Notes under the pieces: model-generated
Database searches by the model: none
What the model was told of the DNA's origin: nothing
Seen by the model: only the letters and a program-made list of their open reading frames with translations
In this document: in pieces, positions 30,319 through 39,544 of the stretch
How positions within the stretch are numbered: the stretch's first letter is position 1
How the letters are laid out: each line of letters starts with the position of its first letter
Origin: Prorocentrum cordatum
Taxonomy: Eukaryota > Sar > Dinophyceae > Prorocentrales > Prorocentraceae
Assembly (NCBI GenBank): GCA_963575745.1
Contig: CAUYUJ010016371.1
Location: 842,226 to 906,225 of the forward strand
Reading direction: 5' to 3'
Length of the DNA stretch: 64,000 nt
Made by a program: the position numbers and the translations under genes

Positions 30319-30691
30319 TCAGAGGCTGCATATGAGGGGGGCCAAACCCCACAATGGCAAGCCGGTCCACCTCTCATCCTCGTCATCATCCTCGTCGTCG
30401 TAACGCTGCCCATCCACCTCGCCATCCCACCTCATCCACCGCGTCATCTTCCGTGTGCCGTGGAAAGGTTTGGCCCCCCATCGGATCGCGGATCGGGCTT
30501 TGCAAGAGGCTGATGTCGCTGAGGAAATCACCAGGAAAGCGCGGGCCCGCGCGGGCCCTCAGACTTGACGCTGACTGGCTCTGTGCAATCAGGTCCCTCT
30601 CGCGCCTGAGGTTCTCCAGTGCGATGCGGCGCCGTTCGTCTAGCTGCAGCATCGGTGTCGGCTCGGGGGGCTGCTTTCTTTCTGGCCGCGA
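30319..30691 (-). CDS. Candidate 3' exon with one frame switch, product unknown
   Basis: After ACAG ending at 30692 the minus strand reads a charged helical stretch (LQLDERRRIALENLRRERD) and continues through SDISLLQSPIRDP. At a CCCCCC run (30474-30479) sensible coding passes to the neighbouring frame (KPFHGTRKMTRWMRWDGEVD) and ends in an acidic DDEDDDEDERW part before TAA/TGA at 30319. Composition on both sides supports one exon with a one-base indel. About 123 residues. No family recognised. Upstream exons were not located. Confidence 0.45.
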
Positions 30692-30965
30692 CTGTCAGTG
30701 TTTTCCTTCTGTGTCTGGCCACGGCCGTCATTGGCATCGGCGGGCTGCCTCTGGACGGGGCCACGTTCTGACAGAGCCTGTTCGGGGCCGTGCTGATCCT
30801 CGGGTGCTGGGCGCTGGCGCTCCGCCGCGGCTGGCTTCGGCCTGGCTGCATATTATTGTTGTCTGATTAGATGGACCGAAAATGAGGCTTTTCTTGGCCT
30901 GCGATGCCCATAACTTCCCCCCACCCATAGTAGAACGCTAAGGATGTTTGGAGCATGGCGCGACA

Positions 30966-31112
30966 CGAATCCACATTCGCACGCGCGCGCAAACGCGCAC
31001 ACGCACGCACGAGCGCCCATGCGCACAGGCGTAGCGTCACCGCCTGCGGGATCGAAGACACGCGCGCGTGCGTTCGTGCGCGCGTTTGCGGGCGCGCGTG
31101 AATGTGGATTCG
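30966..31112. repeat. Inverted repeat, about 147 bp, 50-bp arms
   Basis: Left arm starts CGAATCCACATTCGCACGCG, right arm ends CGCGCGTGAATGTGGATTCG. Arms are about 50 bp, rich in CGCGCG and CGCAAACGCGC, around a 45-50 bp centre. It could be a small foldback element. Confidence 0.75.
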
Positions 31113-31215
31113 GAGTATCCCGAAGCCTTGCAAGGCTGGCTACGAGGTCCGTGATCATCTGGTTCGGTACACCTTCTGGCCGCGTGAAGCCCATATCGTC
31201 GTCCATAGCGCTACC

Positions 31216-32100
<885 letters not shown>

Positions 32101-32520
32101 TTAGTAGAACCAGTCGCAATCGGAAAAACGCTGCACCATCTGTGCATCCACGTAATCCCAAGTCCACTCTTCCGCGTAGGCGATGGCATTGTAGTCCGCT
32201 GCCACCCAAATCACCCAATACTAATTGCCCGACTTAGGGTCCCACCACGGCTCGAAATAGTGCGACCTCCACTGCTTGATGTAGGTGTACGTCTTCTCGT
32301 TGTAGCTCCAACGGTGATTGTTGCCCTTGTGCCACTTGACGACCTGGCTCTGCGTGTCGTCCGTAGTCCGATACTCCCGCCCCCGCGTCACCGTGGCGGA
32401 TCTGCGCAGCGAGCCGCGCGCGCGCCGCGCACACCGGCAGGGCGGTAATGTGATATGGAATCCGTGAATCTTGAACCACGCGGACTACGGACGCAGGGCG
32501 CGGGTCGGCGCACGCAGCAT
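32101..32520 (-). pseudogene. Trp/Tyr-rich small protein gene with two in-frame TAG codons
   Basis: One minus-strand frame from ATG at 32520 to TAA at 32101 covers 139 codons and is interrupted only by TAG at 32485-32487 and TAG at 32221-32223. The part between 32400 and 32101 is clearly protein-like and very aromatic: 10 Trp and many Tyr in 100 codons, for example YNEKTYTYIKQWRSHYFEPW and EEWTWDYVDAQM. The third bases are mostly G/C. Other genes here end in TAG, so TAG is presumably a true stop and this is a damaged gene or the remnant of an exon. No family recognised. Confidence 0.5.
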
Positions 32521-32589
32521 TCGCAGCCCCCACCCCGCCAATTTCGATACGTACACCCATCACACGTTTCGCTTGCCCATAGCCTCCCC

Positions 32590-32950
32590 CCGAAGGGAGC
32601 TCCAGACGTCGCCTCTTGGACCCCTCTTGGGGCGCTCTTGGAGCGCTCTTGGGCGCTTTTGGGGCCGTCTTGGGGCTCTACTGGGCCTCTCTTGGGGCCC
32701 TCTTGGGCAATATTGGAGCCATCTTGAGACCTCGGATGGCCATCGGAAGCGAAACAGCGAGACAACAAAAAAACACTGATTTTCTGTAGCTTTTGGGACG
32801 ATTTTGGCCCCTTCGGGTCCCCCCCAATTGGGGCATCCTCGTCGGAGGAGGAGGAGGAAGAGGAGGAGGAGGAGGAGGAGAATGAGCTGAGCAGGGGGAT
32901 GTTGGACGAGATGGAGGAGAAGAAGCAGAGGGAGGAAAAGAACGAGGAGC
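32590..32950. repeat. GGCCC/TCTTGG degenerate repeat and GAG tract
   Basis: 32610-32740 is the inverse orientation of the CCAAGATGGCCCC family (TCTTGGGGCC words). 32845-32950 is a GAG/GAA tract. Confidence 0.7.
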
Positions 32951-32954
32951 AGGG

Positions 32955-33199
32955 AGCAGAGGGACGCCCTAACGCGCCGCGGCCCCCCCCCGTCCAGGTC
33001 CAGGATAGGGGGCAGGGGGAGGGGTAAACCCCTCCCCAAGGGGGAAAAGGGGCGGGTGGAAGAGGATCTGTTCTGGACCACCTACGCCCAGAGGGCTGGT
33101 GGGATTGCCATATAGCCCTATAGCCCTATAGCCATGTAGCCTTATAGCCCCCCACGAGCGAGTGAAGCGTCCAAGATGGCTTCCATGAAGGCCTCCTGT
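32955..33199 (-). repeat. Dispersed CCAGCCCTCTGGGCG repeat, copy 2, and TATAGCCC repeats
   Basis: 32955-33110 is the inverted counterpart of 2205-2370 (same order of CCAGCCCTCTGGGCG, CCTCTTCCACCC, GGGGAGGGG, CCTGGACCTGGAC). 33107-33150 has five TATAGCC(C) units. Confidence 0.7.
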
Positions 33200-34224
33200 T
33201 GCTCCTCCTCCTCGTGCTCCTCCTGTTGCTCCTCCTCCCCCTCCTCCTCCTCCTCCTCCTCCTCCCTTTTCCTTCCCGTCCCCCCACGTGTTATGTTTAT
33301 TTGTCCTCCTGCTTCCTCCTCCTTCTCCTCGTCCTCCCATGCCTCTCCCTTTTCCTCCCGTTCCTCCTCCTCTCCCGTTCGTATTCTAGAACCGCCCCGT
33401 TCCAGCCCTGGGCGCGCCCGGAGAGTCTAGAACGGCAGTGTTCTAGCACCATCGCCGTTTAGAACTCACGCGTTCTAACCCAGAGCGCCCCCGTAGGACC
33501 TAGAACGGCCATGTTCTAGCCACGGCCGCGGTCTAGAACGGAGAACGGCCGCGTTCTAGCCCGGGCCGCCCCCGGAGGCTGTATAGCCCCGGCCGCGGTC
33601 TACCATGAGACCGTTTTAGACTCATCGAGGGCGTCTCGCCTGAGATTTCCTCGCGATATGGGTTGGGTTTTTCTTAGGGCGGCCTCGTTTTCTTGGACCG
33701 CCCTTGGTTTGCACCTCAGAGCCCTGGTCGTCCGAGGCCGCGAGCTGCCGCAGCAGCGGAAGCCGTAGGTGCAGCAGTCCCAATGGCAGGAGCAGGAAGG
33801 AAGAAGATGACGAAGAGGAAGATGCGGAGGAGGAGGAGGAGGAGGAGGAGGAGGAGGAAAAGGAGGAGGACCAGGAGGAGGAGGAGGAGGAGGAAAAGGA
33901 GGAGGAGGAGGAGGAGGAGGAGGAAAAGGGGGAGGAGGAGGAGGAGGAGGAGATTTTCCCCAATGCCAAGAACGAGTCCAAGCAGGCCGTGCTGTCTGCG
34001 GCGGCGGGCCTCATCCGAGTAGAAGCTGGGTGCATCTGGAACAGACGCGCAGCTGACACAGCTGCGGCGCAGCTGTCGGCACCGTAGTCGCGGCCTCGAA
34101 ACAGATATAAGTGGGCAACGAGGCGCGAAACCCGCAGCTGGAGAAGCCGTGCTGCTAAAAAAGCAGCGGAGAGCCTCACGCTGCCGTCGGGGCGGCCAGT
34201 CGCCAGGCGCTCATGGCTGCGGAG
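33200..34224. repeat. Segmental duplication of about 1 kb, copy B, with hairpin array 4
   Basis: Collinear with 29098-30064. It includes hairpin array 4 at about 33385-33605 and a GAG tract (33825-33952). Its right end overlaps the last codons of the kinase gene. A plus-strand frame (33704-34087) reads poly-Glu and then IFPNAKNESKQAVLSAAAG; the equivalent in copy A is broken, so I do not call it. Confidence 0.85.
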
Positions 34225-35911
34225 CGCAGCACGCGACGCACTCCGCCAGCGTCGGGAGAGCCAGTGGGCACCTGGCAATCCGAGCCGCCACTGCTCGGGC
34301 GGCGGCGTAGTACACCTCCGGTGGCGACGGCACTTGCTTCATCCCGCGGCCCCTGTCCCCCTTGAAAACGTCAGAACGAAGCATCAAGGTGATGTGGCAT
34401 CCTTCGTCGGTGGGCGAGCGACGGAAAAGGGGCTCGCACGCGTCGCCCCCGAGGTGTTGCACCTGGTGCCACGGGGCGCAAAGGTTGCCGACGTAGAAAG
34501 AGCCCGGCACCTGGCGCAAGGGCGCGGGCTCCCACGCCACCGAGGCGCCCTCGGCAGGCCGACCCTCCCGCGTATAAACCACGTGGCGGGTCCCGAAGAG
34601 GGTCAGCCCGCCGTGCACCAGGGACGCCCCCCCGTCGAAGTGCGACGGGTCGCCGCGCGCTGATGGCCGCATGATCTGGATGAGGCCGTAGCACATCGCA
34701 GTGTCGCTCATGCAGGTGCTGAAGAAGTGCTCGCCGTTCTGCTTCCACTTCCAACGCGGAACCTGTGCTTTCACCGCGCTGCGAATTTCCTGGGTGAGGC
34801 CCTCGAACCACTCGCGGTTCCGACCCATGAAAGCCTGCACGAACGCCACCGCGCGCGCCGCCTTGACTGGCGAGGATGCGTCCAAGGTGTTGATCGTCGT
34901 GCACCCTGGCGGATCGCGCGTCGTGTAGCCCGCCACCTCGTGCTTCAAGGCCATTTCCTGAACCCCGAAGCAGGTTTTTCGCCGCTTCCGTACCTGCGCG
35001 GCCTCGCCGATCCACTCGGAGACGATCGCCTGCCAGGAAGGGTCCTCCTGCAACCATGCCAGCACGTCGGGCGGCAGCAGGCCCTGGGCGATGGAGCACG
35101 GGCCCCTGGCACACGGCACTTCCTCCAAGACAACTGGGAGGTTCTGCCACGCAGAGGCCAGGCTGGCGGCCGCGGCGCACGCCGCGCGCTCGTCAGGCTC
35201 CAGCACGAGGAGCCTGCCCAGTAGCTTCATTAGCAGCATACTGTGCTGCAGCTCAGGAAGGGGCCACTGCCGCTTCAACTCAGGGAAAGACGCCTTCCAG
35301 TGTGGCAGCTGGCGCAGCCGCCCGTCGGGCACAGGGGAACCAAGCAAGCGCCACTGGAGGAACGCAACCTCTATCGCGCTCGCCGCCCAGAAGAGGACGC
35401 GCCCCTGCAAGAGCTCAAAAAGGAGACAGCCGATGGACCATCCGTCTATCGATGCCGTGTAGCGCATATCGCCGAGGATCAACTCGGGGGCGCGATAGTA
35501 GAGCGTGGTGACCTGCACGTCCGACCCTGTGCGCGGCGCCCGGTGCGCATGCTCGCTCAGCTGTAGCGACCCAACATCGCCCAAGAAGACGTTTCCGCGC
35601 TCGGCGCCAGCATCCGCGAAGATGGGACCTCGGAACAGTACGTTCTTCGGCGCCACGTCCCCATGGAGGACACCGTGGGCGTGCAAATGGCTGCACGCCT
35701 GCAGGAGAGCAGAAACAACAGGCCACGCCTCGTGTTCCATGAAGGCCCGACGCTCCACCAGCGAGGCCAAGGCGCCGTCACATAGTGGGTCCGCCATCGT
35801 GCCCTCTGGCACGAGGAACCGTGGTCGACCGTCAGCTCCCGTCTGATACGGTTGGCGTACATATTCTTCCAGACCCCCCCCCCCCTGTCCCCTCCGGAGT
35901 GCCGCGTGCAT
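34211..35911 (-). CDS. CDK-like (CMGC) kinase C-lobe joined to a 2OG-Fe(II) oxygenase-like domain
   Basis: 566 codons to TGA at 34211; the true upstream boundary is probably a splice acceptor (GGGACAG ending at 35885), and the N-lobe with its ATP-binding Lys must be in exons not found. The frame starts at the hinge (EEYV, about residue 15). Catalytic loop HGDVAPKN (83-90) has Gly in place of Arg of HRD; the DFG position is DVG (112-114). YYRAPELILG (138-147) and DGWSIGC (156-162) are CMGC-type. Residues 390-520 contain HFDGGAS (H424, D426), WHQVQH (H482/H486) and CHITLMLR (R512), the order of Fe- and 2-oxoglutarate-binding residues in 2OG oxygenases; this second call is tentative. With HRD and DFG both altered, kinase activity is uncertain. 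Confidence 0.6.
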   Translation of the reverse strand: MHAALRRGQGGGGLEEYVRQPYQTGADGRPRFLVPEGTMADPLCDGALASLVERRAFMEHEAWPVVSALLQACSHLHAHGVLHGDVAPKNVLFRGPIFADAGAERGNVFLGDVGSLQLSEHAHRAPRTGSDVQVTTLYYRAPELILGDMRYTASIDGWSIGCLLFELLQGRVLFWAASAIEVAFLQWRLLGSPVPDGRLRQLPHWKASFPELKRQWPLPELQHSMLLMKLLGRLLVLEPDERAACAAAASLASAWQNLPVVLEEVPCARGPCSIAQGLLPPDVLAWLQEDPSWQAIVSEWIGEAAQVRKRRKTCFGVQEMALKHEVAGYTTRDPPGCTTINTLDASSPVKAARAVAFVQAFMGRNREWFEGLTQEIRSAVKAQVPRWKWKQNGEHFFSTCMSDTAMCYGLIQIMRPSARGDPSHFDGGASLVHGGLTLFGTRHVVYTREGRPAEGASVAWEPAPLRQVPGSFYVGNLCAPWHQVQHLGGDACEPLFRRSPTDEGCHITLMLRSDVFKGDRGRGMKQVPSPPEVYYAAARAVAARIARCPLALPTLAECVACCAPQP

Positions 35912-35929
35912 CGCCCCCCCCCTTCCCTT

Positions 35930-37804
35930 TTGTTCCTTGGGTTGTCCGACGAGTCCCTAGCTGTTCCGAGAGCGTCCCAGATGGCCCAGAAACCTCCCCA
36001 GTCTGCCCAGAGAGGGCTTCCCAAAAAAGCCAAGCAGGCCTAGGCACGCCCGCGTAGCCTCGAATGCGGCTCAGGATGGCCCCCAGACGGCCCGAACAGC
36101 CGCCAATGCAGCCCAAAAGATCGCGTAATCCACGTTCGTGCGCTGTCTCTAGACGCGGGCCCAAAAACACCCGAGACCGCTCCAGGCGCCCCTTACGGCC
36201 AAAGAGGCTCCAAAGAGAACCCCAGGGCGGGCAGGGGGGAAGGGGGAAAGGGAAGAGTAATTGAGAGGACGGAAAGGAGACTAGCGGAAGAAAATGGGAG
36301 TGAGGCTTTCGGACCCAACAAGCGCGGCCCCAGGGCCTGACCTGAGCACTCGTAAGCTATTGTGCAATGTCCTTGTTTGCGCATGTTGCAAATACCCTCC
36401 CTCCCTTGCTGGATCCGTTATGAACGTTTCTGGCACGTGTCGGAAAAATCCCCTCCCCTCCCCCATCCCCCCCCTCGCCCGCCCCCTCCTGCACGGACGT
36501 GTTCCAGCGTTATCCCCCGCCTCCTCCGTCATCCTCCGCGTCGCCCTGCTCCCCCTCCTCCCACTCCTCCTCAAACCTCCTTTCCTTCGTCCACCTCGTC
36601 CTCCTCCTCCCCGCCCTCTTGCCCCTACTCCTACTCCTGCCCCCCCCCCCCCCCTCCCACTTGCAGCTCGGTTGCTCCCCCATAATCGCTCCCCCCCAGC
36701 GGTGTTGTTCCTTCCTCCCCCTCCTCCCTCGTTCACCTCTTCCCCATCCCCCCCACCCCCCCATCACCAGAACACAGACGGCGCGTCGTCGCAGAGCCAG
36801 GGGGCGCGACTTAGAACCCAGAAGCGAAACGCTGAGGAAGGACAGGAGGGCAAGAAACGAAACGCCAGGCGGGAGTAAAAAAACAACGGAAAACTATTCA
36901 TACTAAACGCGAGCCCTTACAGCGCCAGCCAGCATGACGCCCGAGATGTCCCCCAAACGGCTCCAGAATCATCCAGGATGCCCTCAAGATCCCTGAGAAG
37001 GCCTGACAAAAAAAGGCCCGCAAAAGCAAAACATGTCCCACTCCATTGGGGCATCGTACAATTCTAGCGGATTCGTCTCCTGGGCCTTCAGAGCGTCGCA
37101 AACGTCCCAAGAGAGCCCCAAAACGGCCCAAAGAGCCGCCAAGAAAGCTCCACGACGGCCCACGACGGGCCCAAGATGGCCCCGAGGCCCCCGGAAAAAG
37201 GCCCAATAGGGACCCATGACGGGCCCAAGAGGCGCCTGAGACGGCGCCAAGACGGCGGAACAAGTGCAGAATAAAAGTGCCGAGTGCGGCCCAAAAACCC
37301 CCAGCAGGCCACCAGAGGCTTCCAACAGGTCTGAAACGGCCCCAAGATGTTCCCAACTGGCCCCGAAGAGGCCCCCTGAAACCCTCGACATGTTCCCAAT
37401 AATTTCAAACAGTGCATCCAATACGCCTTCTAGAGGCCTCGAAACTGCCTCCGCTCCCCCCCGAGAAGCGCAAAACAGGCCCCCATGCTTCCAAGACGCT
37501 TACGTTTGAACACGAGCGCGGCAAAAAACAATTTTCCACGCTTTTACATCTTTTCCCGTCTTCGGTGTCCTTCGCACCCATGATCTCACGAAGGCCCGCA
37601 AAGGACCGCGCGAAGGCCCCGAACACCCCAAAAACGCAATGGTTCCTAGCAGAGACTGGCGATTTACAAGGCTCCACAAATAATTGTGACGCACACAGCT
37701 CCAACACAAAGTTGGTTCAGAAAGTGCACCACGTCGGCGAGATGCCATACCAAAGAAGGCCAACACCTGGCCCCAAAGGGGCTTTCCAACAACCGCCGAA
37801 AATC
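35930..37804. repeat. Degenerate GGCCC repeats and C/T tracts; no supported gene
   Basis: 35930-36230 and 36930-37450 are the CCAAGATGGCCCC family; 36440-36770 is a C/T tract with C runs. 37450-37804 is non-repetitive but carries no convincing frame. This is probably intron or spacer of the kinase gene. Confidence 0.6.
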
Positions 37805-37964
37805 TCATCCTCGTCGTGCTCCTCCTTCCCCCCTTCCCCTCTTCCATTTCCCGCTTCTTCCTGGTCCTCCTCATCCTCAGCATCCTGCTACTTTTGCCCC
37901 CCCCTCCACCTCATCATGTTCCTCCGCCTCCTCCTCCTCCTCCTCCTCCTCCTCCTCCTCCTCG

Positions 37965-37996
<32 letters not shown>

Positions 37997-38049
37997 CTCC
38001 GTTGCCTCAACTCCCAATCCTCATCATCATCCTCACCGCCCGCCGTCGT
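37805..38049. repeat. C/T tract and (CAT)n
   Basis: C/T-rich from 37807, (CTC)n at about 37927-37961, then (ATC)n at about 37965-37992 and more CAT triplets to 38030. Confidence 0.85.
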
Positions 38050-39544
38050 CGCCGGTCATAACGGCCATCGCGCGGTTCCGGTAGCAACGGAAGCGCCCCG
38101 GATCGGCGGCGCTGGTCGGAGGCCACTACAATAGAGCCACGCTGCGCGCAGCCAAAGAGGCCGTCGTCTGCCCCACGCATATTCATGAGACGGCTCGTCG
38201 TTCATCCGCTTGCGAGGGTCTTGAGGATTGACCATTGGGATTTGTCCACGATCGAAAGACACTCCACCCACCGCTCGCCCACCGTCCCGACCACTGAAGC
38301 AAAGGGCTCCCGAGCGCATAGAATCGTTCGGCGAGAAGGATGGCGAATTTGTTAGTGCAAACGCTGACGCGCAAGAAAATGACGAATACCCTCTGCAACC
38401 CGGGTTTCTTAGCAGCTGCGCTTGCTGCTGCCGCCTCCATTCTGTCCGCGGCCTGGGCAGCTCGCCATGTCTGGATCAGGATGCCGCGCCGTGGAAATGC
38501 CTGTGTGCAAAATGCAAGACGCTGCGCCGCGCCCTGCATCTGTGCCCAACATGGGGCGCTCCGCTCTCTACGGTGCCAGGCGACTACTGGGGGCGTCGGC
38601 GCCGCCGTTTGTGGCCACTCGTCGAGCTCAGCGCGCCTGTCAGCGATGGCGCGAGCGGAGCGTCGCAACGTGCTTGCCGCCACCATTGGGAGCCTGGCGA
38701 GGCAGAGACGAACGAACCCGTGGCCAGTACAAATTACCCTGTGACGTGCCCAACCCTATATTATACTCAGGACAACAAAATGCCAACTGGCATTCTGAAG
38801 GGCCCGCGATGCAGAAAGAGCACCCAACAATGATTTCAGAAGGGCGCAACGAGAAGTCCCGTGGTGATCCGCTTATGACGTACCTCCGCTGGGCTTGGGC
38901 TTCCCAGGAGCCCGCGACAGTATCACGTGAAAAACGGCCGCAGAAGCGGCGATTTGATTTTTCAGTCGATTTGGCCCGGCCTGGACACAACGCGGCATCG
39001 CAGTTGGTCGTTCGCCACATTGCTAAAACTCCAACGCTGAATTGCGCGCGTGGGTCCAGAACACACACCCTACCAGACCTCGCCATGATGCACCGCGATA
39101 CGCTGCCTCACCCGCCCAGAAATGGTCGACGCCATCAGCGTCCGATTTTGCTCCCGATTTTGCGTCTGTTTTTGCGTCCGATTTTGTGTCCGATTTGCGT
39201 CCGATTCGTGTCCGATTTCAAATCCGATGTGCGTCTGATTTATTGCAGTATTGAACCGACACACAAATAGTCGGACGCGAAATCGGACGCGAAACTTTTC
39301 GCAAACTCGGTCGCTTCTGGGCGCACTTCCGGGCGCTCTTTCGGGCGCTTTTCCAGATTCGCGTCTGGGCCATATTCTGGGTACTCTTGATGGCGCTTTC
39401 CTGGGCGCTGTTCTCGGCGCTCTTCTGGGCTCGCTCGGGCGCTCGCCCCGGCGCGCTCCCAGGCGCTCTTCCGGGCTTTGTTTTGGTCGCCCCCAGCGCA
39501 CCATCTGGACGCCAGGCGCGCGCCCGATCTGCAATGTGCTATGT
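38050..39544. other. No firmly supported gene; shared element and degenerate repeats
   Basis: 38094-38133 is the second copy of the 40-bp element at 1911-1950. 38180-38830 is open in frames on both strands and may hold an exon; I cannot choose. 38860-38930 resembles one unit of the 102-bp satellite. 39139-39300 repeats CCGATTTTGCGTC-like words and 39300-39480 GGGCGCTCTTCTGGGCGCT-like words. Confidence 0.45.

Noticed and set aside
33704-34087. Poly-Glu plus-strand ORF in duplication copy B
   Set aside because: The matching ORF in copy A is broken differently and the frame depends on a GAG tract.
38183-38833. Overlapping ORFs on both strands
   Set aside because: No strand is favoured and there is no conserved motif or splice signal.
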